Source of the DNA: Chloroflexota bacterium
Lineage (GTDB): Bacteria > Chloroflexota > Anaerolineae > B4-G1 > SLSP01
NCBI GenBank assembly: GCA_019873645.1
Contig: JAIOAX010000043.1
Location: 1 to 38,310 of the forward strand
Length of the DNA stretch: 38,310 nucleotides
Direction: 5' to 3'
Positions 17,101 through 23,819 of this stretch are shown in pieces. The position numbers and the translations under genes were made by a program. The notes below the pieces were generated by a model, which saw only the letters and a program-made list of their open reading frames with translations, did no database searches and was not told the origin of the DNA. Position 1 is the stretch's first letter. Each line of letters starts with the position of its first letter.

Positions 17101-18461
17101 GTGGTGGGAATACCATCGCTACGGCGCAGGCGCGCACCGACGGTATCGGCTACTTTTACGCCTACCTGCGCGACGCCGCCGGCAACTACGTCTACATCCG
17201 CGAGGGTGATGTGGTGCGCGTGGAGGCGCCGGGCATAGCGCCGATCGAGGTGCCGGTGGTGCGGCTCACCGCCCAGGCGGACGCGGAGCAGGATGCCATC
17301 TGGGGCTACGGCCCGCCGAACGCGCTGCTCACCGTTGGCAATAGCGCTCAGCCGTTCCCCACCGGCACGGACGGAGCCTACCGCGCCGACCTGCGTGGGC
17401 TGAACGACCTGCAGCCTGGCAACTCGTACTCCGTCAATTACCGCAATGCAGATGGACACACCGTCTACATCAGCCAGTACGTCGGCCCTTATGTCAACGC
17501 GGTGCTTCACTCCAACTATCTGTGGGGCTACAGCGCAAGGGCCGGTGTGGGCATCACAGCTACGCTCAAGAGCGGCGCGACGGTCAAGGGGACAGCCAGC
17601 GGCAGCACCTACGGCTACTTTTCACTCAACCTGCTGGACACAGCCGGCAACCCGGCGCTCATCGCCCCTGGCGATACACTCGAGGTGGAGCTGGGCGGTG
17701 AAAAGGTCACGCTGCCCATCGTCGCGCTGACGGCCCAGGTGAACCCCACGACCGGCGAGATCAGCGGCACCGGCCCCGCCAATGCCTGGCTCGGCGTGGA
17801 TGTGGATGGCCGATCTCCCGACCGCTCGGTCAAGACCGATAGCGCGGGCCGCTGGGCGACGCAGGTGCTGGACTTCTATGCCTCGGCGGATGTGAACGTG
17901 CGCGTGTTCCACGCCAATGCCCAGGGGCATCGCGTCTGGCTCTACACGCGGGTGCGGCCGCCCGTGGTCTATGTGCGCGGCACCTCCTCCGGCTTCTCCT
18001 ACACCTCCGACCGGACGGTCAGCGGCTATGCCGACGGCTATGCGCTCGTGAACCTGCGCCTGCTGCGCGGCGGAGCGACGGTGGTGCAACAGAACATCGT
18101 CGCTTACTCCTATGGCTGGTACAACACCACCTTTACGGAAAGCATCCGCGCGGGGGATCAGGTGGTGGTGCAGTGGGTGCCGCGCGCGCCGATCACCGTC
18201 ACCGTGCCGACGATGACGGCCTCTGCCAACGCGGGGAACAGCACGGTCTCCGGCGTCGGTCCGGCCAATGCGCGGATCGGTGTGCTGGCGAACGGTTACA
18301 GCCAGTTTGTCACCACCTCGGCCACCGGCGCGTTTGAGGTCGGCATGCCGCTGGTCACCGGGCGGGAATCCATCTACCTGAGCTACCAGACGCCGGAGGG
18401 GCACTGGGTCCACGCGCGGACATACTATAAAGTCTACCTCCCGCTGGTGCTGCGGCAGTAA
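11142..18461 (+). CDS. Giant secreted Tyr-rich modular beta-repeat protein
   Basis: A 2439-residue exported protein starting at ATG 11142 (GGGAGGT at 11128-11134; the in-frame TTG at 11121 lies upstream of this site). The signal peptide is IPKTLRFLLLLTLLAALLPP followed by an AHA-A cleavage-like site. Then come two related alpha/beta units (FLARLTADADPQAVAEFLRE and YLIKLSAPGSVAEVGMAYEH, resembling peptidase propeptide-type folds). From about residue 300 there are about a dozen modules, each with a VYVRGY-like strand, GDxVEVxFGG, a TxxxDPxxDxVTGxTDA joint and a GHLRYIDAAGNRxY strand. Several modules keep a Cys pair (FCGYG...AC), probably disulfides outside the cell. The end is YKVYLPLVLRQ. The role is unknown; an adhesin, sheath or matrix protein is likely. 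Confidence 0.85.
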   Translation: MIPKTLRFLLLLTLLAALLPPWTPAHAAPGQPPRAPDEPLPPAGFSALTPLAQAAEETPPPQPGAPKQFLARLTADADPQAVAEFLREMREQDRIGEFSWVEESRAFLIAGEKGLPLVVARPEVWEILEATPETLALPPLQEQATPEQPERAQPLAESAPVAQPGPGEMTQQEPKDTYLIKLSAPGSVAEVGMAYEHLRFELDYLHQQEQIGAHEWLPEANAVRAEIIVPQVIDFLQRLSEVDDVLPYAEETLDQAQQDYQAALTALHRDAARFGIAHATAYTPTQPRARARLYTDYLYLSGNSNASTVVTLTTSTGALKNDPARTSVSYSCDWYYGTSCWAYVYLRDANYNAVAMTPGDILYVAQSGQTPFSMTIPLLTAYADANANTVSGQAPPNITNTDPNNPPVVQVSVSGGQYVTTTAEGTYLATNVGDFLPGSSGEVLYYDARGNQTYLPFRVPMVSVRGYDGYSSEQRVAGYAPLGNITVTIELRRGGVITATWSGTAGSDGYFSAYLSQSIAAGDEVRVTAGEWDATVHVPLFTAESIPETDMVVGQTDAVVVTTTYNLPRTLAVWPQTYSDSDYSPRKRVQPDAGGVFTATNPFERYGSDVTIDIRSGDAGHLRYIDAAGNRTYFRFKAPSPPPVLYARGWGSESRYYAGDTLGGTITGWCSSEDGYGVAELHSASGTLKARVTSINACPSFGVDFYVPIEGSDVISATFGGQTTVMTVPRFEVTVDPASDMIIGQTDATVVTTTYGLTQTLAVWPNSYYDYDDYPRKRVQPGAGGIFTATNPFERYGSDVTVDIRPGDAGHLRYIDAAGNRTYFRFKAPSPPPVLYARGWGSGSYYKANDTLGGTITGFCSSEDGYGVAVLRSASGTLKAQATNVNACPSFGVDFNVPIVGGDVISATFGGQTTVMTVPRFEVTVDPASDMIIGQTDATVVTTTYGLTQTLAVWPKTYSDDYPRKRVQPDAGGVFMATNPFEGYSSDVTVDIRPGDAGHLCYIDAAGNRTYAAIIAPGLYVRGDSYRYVADNYVFVRANAGLLVTVTLKRDGATAATASGQIPDSGEYGVYLTDAYGAPVLIQAGDVVEAALSGRTLTATMPVLTAIPHTATGIVSGIAPANITDTTSGNPHTLRVYRSRDGRSLQVTTDASGAYSADFSSYGGLRPGDVGYLRYINHAGYYIYDNYWVPVVYVRGYESGYSAENYVSGYVAEAGVVITVTLRRDGEVVARTFGRSNGSDGSFSIYLRDRYGYDANILGGDTVEVQTAGGTVSVYVPRFTVFSDPLADRVTGSTDAVVTSQTPYMTQTLAVWPTYSYYWDYGKHVLPTGGVFTATNPFYYGADPATSSSTTLNWGYGTTGHARYINADGHRVYMRIQAPIKPEVHVRGYYQDNRYYAENSVGGRVEGFCGYGTVTLRDSAGAVKAQTTSAWACYSIYAFLYDAAGNPAPILPGDRVEVTFGGATTVVQVPAFTVTSDPVNDRLTGTTDALVGAGTVTQTLSLWPASFYDSDEGKRVTVDAGGAFTATNPFYRYADPSYSPVTLDWTVGEGGHLRYVDAEGNRVYARFRAYPPQATLTLRGDYWEERYVAENYLSGYFPGFCGEGTVMLRNATGALKGEWRRVRACSEFSLYLYGEGGAAVNLEAGDVVTATFGTSTVTVSIPTFAVETDHVRSRVTGTTNAAVTSTTPGMTQTLAIWPTSYYDSDYGKHVQPTGGVFTATNPFYRNANPARGQATLGLTATSVGHLRYVDGTWNRVYARFHRPDILLYVHQCYSEEYYGYYSEYSLSVQVPGFCGYGSIVLRNAAGTLKAQRTDVYACSYVYAYNAYLHDNAGQAVPIEAGDRVEANFGGRTKMLIVPYLSARADAALDRVTGATNADMSEGASLTVYPTSVSYEDSYSPSKSVQPDASGAFTATNPFYYHGSSTTWVDIREGDQGHVRYVTPAGDRVQYRLMAEYPAPRVWVRKDSYYLYGYSFPRYVPITTTLRRGGNTIATAQARTDGIGYFYAYLRDAAGNYVYIREGDVVRVEAPGIAPIEVPVVRLTAQADAEQDAIWGYGPPNALLTVGNSAQPFPTGTDGAYRADLRGLNDLQPGNSYSVNYRNADGHTVYISQYVGPYVNAVLHSNYLWGYSARAGVGITATLKSGATVKGTASGSTYGYFSLNLLDTAGNPALIAPGDTLEVELGGEKVTLPIVALTAQVNPTTGEISGTGPANAWLGVDVDGRSPDRSVKTDSAGRWATQVLDFYASADVNVRVFHANAQGHRVWLYTRVRPPVVYVRGTSSGFSYTSDRTVSGYADGYALVNLRLLRGGATVVQQNIVAYSYGWYNTTFTESIRAGDQVVVQWVPRAPITVTVPTMTASANAGNSTVSGVGPANARIGVLANGYSQFVTTSATGAFEVGMPLVTGRESIYLSYQTPEGHWVHARTYYKVYLPLVLRQ
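12778..13945 (+). repeat. Near-identical 570-bp internal modules of the giant repeat protein
   Basis: The segment ending with GGCCAGACGACGGTGATGAC recurs 570 bp later (13300 and 13870 regions), and the flanking sequence from about 12780 to 13360 matches 13350 to 13930 with only scattered changes. The neighbouring modules share only the protein pattern. This indicates recent duplication or gene conversion of a 190-residue module. Confidence 0.8.
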
Positions 18462-18481
18462 AACGGGCTTCGCGGGCTCTT

Positions 18482-18576
18482 GGACAGGCTAAAAGCCCAA
18501 TGTTGCTAACATTTAGGTGTGAGGCAGGCTTTCGAGCCTGCTGACAGCAAAGTGTCATTAGGCTAAAAGCCTGTCC
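18482..18576. repeat. Three-hairpin palindromic element with inverted ends
   Basis: Ends GGACAGGCT...GCC (18482-18497) and GGC...AGCCTGTCC (18561-18576) are inverted with a mismatched AAAA centre. Inside are AATGTT-GCT-AACATT (18499-18513) and GCAGGCT-TTCG-AGCCTGC (18524-18541), a UUCG-tetraloop hairpin. It resembles REP/MITE-type clusters or a small structured RNA. It lies just before the terminator of the giant protein gene. Confidence 0.6.
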
Positions 18577-18587
18577 TAACACATAAG

Positions 18588-18619
18588 AACGGGCAGAGTC
18601 ATCCCCTGCCCGTTTTTTC
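18588..18619 (+). terminator. Rho-independent terminator after the giant repeat protein
   Basis: AACGGGCAG (18588-18596) pairs with CTGCCCGTT (18606-18614), and the T-run of the second arm continues to 18618. It suits the plus-strand gene ending at 18461. Confidence 0.85.
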
Positions 18620-18643
18620 TACCGTGATTTCCCTGTGCTATCG

Positions 18644-18869
18644 CTAACCCTCTTCAGGCCACCGCACAGGGACAACAGTGACGGCACGTTTGCGTTGCTC
18701 GGCGTCCAGCGTGAGCGGTAATTTCTACCAGGGCCAGGGTAGGGAGGACTGTCGGCCCCCCAGATAGACGTACATCGCGCAGAAAAGCTTTGTATGAGCG
18801 ATGCGCCTTTTCCGATGGTGTGAACGCGCTTACAAAGACGCTGGCATCTATGGTGACGGCGTCGCTCAT
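18644..18869 (-). pseudogene. vapC-like PIN toxin with internal deletion
   Basis: ATG 18869 overlaps the antitoxin stop as ATGA, the classic coupled arrangement. The N-terminal half is a good PIN domain (DAVTIDASVFVSAFTPSEK with the first catalytic Asp, then PTVLPTLALVEI with the second acidic residue). Around 18710-18722 the frame breaks: the original frame runs into unrelated residues to 18654, while the next frame reads TLDAEQRKRAVTVVPVRWPE and stops at 18644, which looks like a PIN C-terminus. The middle of the domain, including the later acidic residues, is missing (a full toxin would be about 130-140 residues). It is probably inactive. Confidence 0.65.
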
Positions 18870-19123
18870 CGGCGCATCTCCGAGAGAATTTCGACGGCGC
18901 TTTTCTCGCTTTGCCAGTTTTGAGCGATTTCCTGCCCCAGCGCTTCCAGCCGCGCCCACACCTCATCCGGGTCAGGTTGCGGCGGGACGGCGTCAAGCGG
19001 CAGCAGCACAGCCACCGGCTTGCCACGTTGGGTGATGACGTAGCTGGCGTGGCGTTCTTTGACCGCGCGCACCACTTCTGACGCACGGGCCTTGAGTTCA
19101 CAACACCCCTCGGCTTTTCGCAC
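18866..19123 (-). CDS. Phd/YefM-type antitoxin with disturbed N-terminus
   Basis: The core ELKARASEVVRAVKERHASY and VITQRGKPVAVLLPLDA is the Phd/YefM DNA-binding antitoxin pattern, about 85 residues if GTG 19123 is used. The expected Met-rich start (usually M..xNAxELKAR) is replaced by residues translated from a 41-bp palindrome (19100-19140), so the start is uncertain; the open frame reaches back to 19177. It lies upstream of and overlaps a broken vapC-like toxin. It may now be an orphan repressor, or untranslated if the palindrome hides the start. Confidence 0.65.
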   Translation of the reverse strand: MRKAEGCCELKARASEVVRAVKERHASYVITQRGKPVAVLLPLDAVPPQPDPDEVWARLEALGQEIAQNWQSEKSAVEILSEMRR

Positions 19124-19140
19124 AAGCCGGGGGGTGTTGT
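19100..19140 (-). repeat. Palindrome inserted at the antitoxin start
   Basis: 17-base arms at 19100-19116 and 19124-19140 (ACAACACCCC...CGGCTT) with a 7-base loop and a single G-U-type mismatch. It covers the codons where the antitoxin's normal first residues should be, so it looks like an inserted REP-like palindrome. From 19141 to 19331 I see no gene. Confidence 0.65.
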
Positions 19141-19331
19141 TAATATGTATCGCCTTTGAGCAGATCGTAGACAGCACTTAACAAACTCAATCTTTACAAG
19201 ATCGCCGACTTGGTGTTTAATTCACATTAAATCCAACCTGAGGAGCAGGTGAAAGGTTGGATGGGTTCAGGTGCTACATTTGACTGCGATGTTCTAAAGG
19301 ACGGCACTTGTAGCCGATGGCCTCAGGGTTT

Positions 19332-20291
19332 ATGATGGACGGTTCAGCCCCCCCGGTGGCGATACTGATTGACGAAAGCCGCATCCTGGAACATTCCGGC
19401 GACGTGGGCGCCGCGCTCCGCCAGGCACAAAAGGCGCTGGAACAGGCCCGGGCGAGTGGCCAAAGCGAGTAGATTGCCGCAGCCCTGGCCCAACTGGCGC
19501 ATATCGAGTTCCGCCTGGGAAGCTATGAGCGGGCACGGGAACTAGCCCAGGAGGCCCTTACCTGGGTTGCGCCGGATTCTCCGGCCCGCTGTCGCGCCTG
19601 GCTCACCCTGGGCAACTGCGCAGCCGAGGGCCATTCCCTGGACGAAGCGGAAACCTTTTACCACCAGGCCGCCGACCTGGCCCGCCGTATCGAACATTAT
19701 GCCTACCGGGCGCACGCGCTCCACAATCTGGCCAACGGCGTATACTTTACGCGCGGGCTGTTCGACCTGGCCCTCACGCTGGAAGAAGAGTGCGCTCAGG
19801 TGGTTCGTCAGCACGACCTGGGTAACTTGCTGCGCTTTCCTATGCTGAGCATTGCCTGGATCTCCCAGGTGACCGGTCGGCGAGAGCGGGCGCGGGCCGC
19901 GCCGGACGAACTGGGGAGTATCCTGGCGCCCGACGCGGCCTTCTGGGGCTACCACGCTTTGGTCAGCGCGGAGCTGGCACTGGACGAAGGAGAGACCGCC
20001 ACAGCCCACGAGTTGCTTCGTCGTGCCCTTGCCATTGCCGAAAAGATCGGCGAGCCGGGGCTGTCTTTGTCACCGCAAAAGGCACAGGCGGTCATCCGCG
20101 CTGCGGCCAGGCGAGCCATGGGCAAAATCGGTTCAATAGTACCCTATCGGCTAGAGCCGCCTTTTCGGCTCAGGGCGCAATTTAGCGAGGAGCGTTTGGC
20201 CGAGGCCCGTACCACACAGCCAGGGGGCAGGCGGTTAGATGCGGTGACGGTGGAAATGGAAGAGGCGGAACAGCCCTGGTTGCTTCTCTAA
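19332..20291 (+). pseudogene. TPR-domain regulator fragment with in-frame TAG
   Basis: From ATG 19332 (or 19335) one frame runs to 20291 but is cut by TAG at 19470-19472. Both sides are TPR-like and fit together: GDVGAALRQAQKALEQARAS before the stop, then IAAALAQLAHIEFRLGSYER, ALHNLANGVYFTRGLFDLAL and TAHELLRRALAIAEKIGEPG after it. The composition resembles the TPR part of AfsR/MalT-like regulators such as the one at 5689-9087, with the DNA-binding and ATPase parts missing. No good ribosome site precedes it. I regard it as a decayed 3' fragment; readthrough of the TAG is the alternative. Confidence 0.65.
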
Positions 20292-20336
20292 CTGATAGTC
20301 TCCGACAGGACAAACGAGCATCCTGGAAAATCCGTC

Positions 20337-20370
20337 TTGACGTGGCGGATTTTCAAGGTATAATGGAGGT
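20337..20370 (+). promoter_or_regulatory. Strong promoter of the DUF4143-DUF4338-NurA-HerA cassette
   Basis: TTGACG (20337-20342), 16-bp spacer, TATAAT (20359-20364), then GGAGGT (20365-20370) directly before ATG 20371. The start codon is so close to the -10 that transcription would begin at or near it, implying a leaderless or nearly leaderless message. A 9-bp inverted repeat (GAAAATCCG at 20326-20334 with CGGATTTTC at 20346-20354) spans the -35 and could be an operator. Confidence 0.75.
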
Positions 20371-21534
20371 ATGATTCACCCACGACCCCAGTTACAGCAA
20401 GCTATTGAACGTGCACTGGCGCGCAGCCGCGTGGTTGCGCTCATTGGACCGCGCCAGTGCGGTAAAACAACTCTGGCTCGTCAGTTCGTCCCTGTTGACT
20501 CGCTCAATTACTTTGACCTGGAAGACCCCGTCAGTCTGGCGCGGCTCGATCAGCCGCTGACCGCTTTGCAAGGCCTGACCGGCCTGGTGGTGATTGACGA
20601 AATCCAGCGGCGTCCCGAACTCTTTCCGATCTTGCGCGTGCTTTGCGACCGCACGCCTTTACCGGCGCGTTTCTTGATTTTAGGCAGCGCCTCGCCTGAA
20701 CTGTTGCGCCAGTCTTCCGAGACACTGGCCGGGCGCCTGGAGATCATCCGCATGGCCGGTTTCAGCCTGGCCGAAGTCGGTGCGGAGCGGCAAATGCAAC
20801 ACTGGTTGCGCGGCGGTTTTCCACTCTCCTTCCTGGCCTCTTCCGAAGCCGATAGCCTGGCCTGGCGGCGAAACTTTATCCAGACCTTTTTGGAACGCGA
20901 CCTGCCACAGTTAGGCATCAACATTCCCTCCTCCGCCATGTTTCGCTTTTGGAACATGCTGGCTCACTACCATGCTCAAGTGTGGAACGCCGCCGAAATC
21001 GCCCGCGCCCTTGACCTCAGCGAGTCCACGGTGCGGCGCTACCTTGATCTGCTGGAGGGCGCCTTTATGGTGCGCCAGCTTCGTCCCTGGTTCGCTAACC
21101 TGAACAAACGACAGGTCAAGTCACCCAAGGTCTACTTTCGAGACACCGGCATCCTGCATCAGATGCTCGGCATCCGCGAGGAACGCGACCTCTGGCTGCA
21201 CCCCAAAAGCGGCGCCTCGTGGGAGGGCTATGTCATTGAAGAAGTCATCAAAGCAACGGATCCGGATGAGGTCTACTTTTGGGCCACCCATGCCGGCGCT
21301 GAGCTTGACCTGCTGCTCTTCCTCGGAGGCCGTCGTGTGGGCGTCGAGTGCAAGCGTGTGGACGCTCCGCGACTGACGCCGTCTATGCGCATTGCCCTGG
21401 ATAATCTGGCGCTGGATCATCTGTTTGTCTTTTATCCGGGCGAGCGTCCCTATCCCCTGGCCGAGCGGGTGACCGTGTTGCCGCTGGCGTCTCTGGCGCG
21501 GGGTGGGGAGGCGTTGGACATTGCTGGTGGATAG
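20371..21534 (+). CDS. AAA_14/DUF4143 ATPase
   Basis: A 387-residue ATPase with Walker A GPRQCGKTT (about 26-34), Walker B LVVIDEIQRRPELF, sensor LILGSAS, and the C-terminal DUF4143 region with a winged helix (AAEIARALDLSESTVRRYLD) and the PD-(D/E)xK-like end GAELDLLL...VGVECKR. Such proteins are common single ATPases of unknown duty, often near toxin-antitoxin and defence genes. Only three bases separate its stop from the DUF4338 gene, so all four genes to 25595 may be one transcript. Its GC is nearer the host's than that of the next three genes, so it could be an older neighbour and not a working part of the cassette. Confidence 0.85.
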   Translation: MIHPRPQLQQAIERALARSRVVALIGPRQCGKTTLARQFVPVDSLNYFDLEDPVSLARLDQPLTALQGLTGLVVIDEIQRRPELFPILRVLCDRTPLPARFLILGSASPELLRQSSETLAGRLEIIRMAGFSLAEVGAERQMQHWLRGGFPLSFLASSEADSLAWRRNFIQTFLERDLPQLGINIPSSAMFRFWNMLAHYHAQVWNAAEIARALDLSESTVRRYLDLLEGAFMVRQLRPWFANLNKRQVKSPKVYFRDTGILHQMLGIREERDLWLHPKSGASWEGYVIEEVIKATDPDEVYFWATHAGAELDLLLFLGGRRVGVECKRVDAPRLTPSMRIALDNLALDHLFVFYPGERPYPLAERVTVLPLASLARGGEALDIAGG

Positions 21535-21537
21535 CGT

Positions 21538-22683
21538 ATGAATGCAGATGAAATCCGCAATCTGATTTTCTCAGAACTTACCTCATTGGGATTTAACATC
21601 AATGAGGCAGGTGATATTATAATTCCACCACTGTCCAAAGAGGATATAAAACAGTTGCATCGTCCTGCACGGCAGGAATCCCTTCAAAAAAATGCAGGCT
21701 GGATTCAACGTGCTTTCAAAAAATACGGCGATTTTTTTGCCGATGGAAGTCAAATTCTACCTTGCAGGATTTCCCCCTGTTTGGTTGAGGTCCAAGAACC
21801 CTGGCAAAAAGACTTGTTTCGTTTGGCGCGCTTCTATTGGTCTATTCCCTACTCTCATGGTTTTGGCCGCCGTCTGCGCTTTTTGATTTTCGACGCAAGC
21901 AACGAGAAACTTATCGGTATTTTTGGTCTTCAATCGCCACCCATTACTTTCCCGGTACGAGATCGCTTGTTCAATTACCCTCCTGGTCAGAAAGTACAAC
22001 TCGTTAATCAGACAATGGATATTTTCACGCTCGGCGCACTGCCGCCTTATAATCGCCTGTTGGGAGGAAAACTGGTAGCCCTGGCGGTTTGCGCTAATGA
22101 GGTGCGCGCAGCTTATCGACAGTTGTACTCTGGGCGGGTCACAGAGATGGAAAGGCGTGTTTTGCCGGCTCATTTGGTTGCGCTCACTACGACTAGCGCC
22201 TTTGGACGCAGTTCGATTTACAATCGCCTGAAATACCAGGGGCAACTGCTGGCCGAGTCGCTGGGCTTTACGAATGGGTATGGGAATTTTCATTTGCAAA
22301 GATTGTATCCACTCCTTAAGGAATACCTCGCGTCACTCGGAATAGATACCGCTGGTGGCTATGGCACCGGCCCTAAACGTTCCTGGCAACTGATGCGGCT
22401 GGCGTTGGAACGGCTGGACATCTCGGCTGATTTGCTCAAGCATGGAATTCAACGCGAGGCATTTCTTTTCCGGTTAGTTGACAACCTTGAGGCGTATATG
22501 AACGGAGAAGCAGATACTCCTCAATTCAAGGATTTAGCCTTTGCTGATTTGGCTGCCTATTGGCGTGAACGCTATCTCTTACCACGAGCCGACCGTGTGG
22601 ATAGTTGGCACAGTTGGGACAGGCTGGAAATTCTCAACGATATGATTTCATTTGAGCCAAGAGACTATGCTAGAAACGAATAA
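21538..22683 (+). CDS. DUF4338 (DruA-like) protein
   Basis: A 381-residue protein with the DUF4338 pattern: GRRLRFLIFDASNEKLIGIF, GLQSPPITFPVRDRLFNY, then LPPYNRLLGGKLVALAVCAN, LTTTSAFGRSSIYNRLKYQG and LGFTNGYGNFHL. DUF4338 includes DruA of the Druantia anti-phage system; the biochemical activity of the family is not something I can state. The gene is clearly A+T rich (bases 21541-21600 are 22/60 G+C by hand count against 41/60 at 28321-28380), a sign of transfer. Its 3' end overlaps the NurA gene, so the two are made together. I recognise the family from motifs only, so the assignment should be confirmed by profile search. Confidence 0.7.
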   Translation: MNADEIRNLIFSELTSLGFNINEAGDIIIPPLSKEDIKQLHRPARQESLQKNAGWIQRAFKKYGDFFADGSQILPCRISPCLVEVQEPWQKDLFRLARFYWSIPYSHGFGRRLRFLIFDASNEKLIGIFGLQSPPITFPVRDRLFNYPPGQKVQLVNQTMDIFTLGALPPYNRLLGGKLVALAVCANEVRAAYRQLYSGRVTEMERRVLPAHLVALTTTSAFGRSSIYNRLKYQGQLLAESLGFTNGYGNFHLQRLYPLLKEYLASLGIDTAGGYGTGPKRSWQLMRLALERLDISADLLKHGIQREAFLFRLVDNLEAYMNGEADTPQFKDLAFADLAAYWRERYLLPRADRVDSWHSWDRLEILNDMISFEPRDYARNE

Positions 22684-23818
22684 CACCCCATTTGCGGAAT
22701 TACCGGCAGCTTTGGTAGATGAGGTACTGACGCAGACACAGGATGTAAGCCGGCGCCTTTTAGCTGCGTTTGATGACTTGAAATCGAAAAGGCAAACCTG
22801 GCGCAATGCACTGATGCAGAAAGATTTGATCCGCAAGCAGGCCGCGCTGCCATTCGCCAATCCCCCTACAACGTGTGGTATAGATGGAAGTATGGCCATT
22901 GAGCGATTACTGGCTCTTGATTTGGTGGCGGTTGGCAGTGTAGCGGTCGAAGGGCTGACGCCTCCCTCTGAGACACGTTATTGGCCTGAACCGCGGCACC
23001 TGGTATATGTGAATACCGAAATTCACTATACTGACACAGGTTCGGTACTGCGCGGTATTATGGCAGGCAATGAAGTGCAGTTGGCAAAAGACGCGCCTCA
23101 CGAGGTGGTGTTTCTCGACGGCTCGCTCACAACGCCAACTATCTTTTTCAATCAAGCATTGAGCAAAGCAGCTGAAGCACCGCACTTGCGAGTCAGTAAG
23201 TATCTGCTTGAACATACCGTCACTTATTTGGAAGCCTATCGCACAATTTTGCAATCTACCCGTTCCGACCATTTCTGGGTCGCCATGCCTAAATACACGA
23301 CCAAGCGCGAAATTGGGGAACAGGTTGGTTGGCATAGCGCCTATGAAGATCGGGGTATTTTGAGCCTAGTGCTGGAGCCAGGTGAGTATACGCATCCATT
23401 GCCTCTCAAAAACCCAGAAAGTGACTGGCATATCAACCTTGCGCCACTCAAAGAAATCCGGGAACAAGCCCAGAAGGTAGAGCGTGAAATCGTCAAACTA
23501 TTGAATAGTATCAAGGTTCTCTATTTTCGTCCTGCCCAATGGTGGCCAGCTCTGCGAGTAGAGTTGGCGCAAGCGATCGCAGACAATCCCAATCGTCTGG
23601 CAATTGTGCTCAAAGGCATTGAGCATCAGTGTCAGGCGGCGGCCATTATGGAGCCTTACCCGCTTTATATGGCTGACCGCATGGTCAAGCATTTAGCACG
23701 CTCCATCCCCGTTTTCCGGCAAATCGCCAGCCAAAATCTGGCTGAAAACTACACTGGCGACATCGGCGAGGTCTTTATGAGCTTGCATGGCTATCGTACT
23801 GAAACAGGAGTGTCATAG
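22667..23818 (+). CDS. nurA: NurA-like nuclease
   Basis: A 383-residue protein from ATG 22667 (an in-frame TTG at 22652 is possible), overlapping the DUF4338 gene by 17 bases. It has the NurA nuclease layout: TTCGIDGSMAIERLLALDLV with Asp73, a second conserved Asp151 in EVVFLDGSLTTP, and a C-terminal AIMEPYPLYMADRMVKHLAR segment. NurA is a 5'-3' exonuclease/endonuclease that works inside the HerA hexamer ring. The HerA-like gene begins one base after its stop. Bacterial NurA-HerA pairs occur both in repair and in defence islands; the company of a DruA-like protein and the foreign base composition favour a defence-type role here, which is inference. Confidence 0.82.
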   Translation: MLETNNTPFAELPAALVDEVLTQTQDVSRRLLAAFDDLKSKRQTWRNALMQKDLIRKQAALPFANPPTTCGIDGSMAIERLLALDLVAVGSVAVEGLTPPSETRYWPEPRHLVYVNTEIHYTDTGSVLRGIMAGNEVQLAKDAPHEVVFLDGSLTTPTIFFNQALSKAAEAPHLRVSKYLLEHTVTYLEAYRTILQSTRSDHFWVAMPKYTTKREIGEQVGWHSAYEDRGILSLVLEPGEYTHPLPLKNPESDWHINLAPLKEIREQAQKVEREIVKLLNSIKVLYFRPAQWWPALRVELAQAIADNPNRLAIVLKGIEHQCQAAAIMEPYPLYMADRMVKHLARSIPVFRQIASQNLAENYTGDIGEVFMSLHGYRTETGVS

Positions 23819-23819
23819 G

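Noticed and set aside
12060..17510. Long minus-strand open frames (314, 345, 527 and 515 codons) opposite the giant repeat protein
   Set aside because: They are antisense shadows of high-GC repeat coding; they have Arg/Ala/Val/His-rich composition, no ribosome sites and no recognisable motif.
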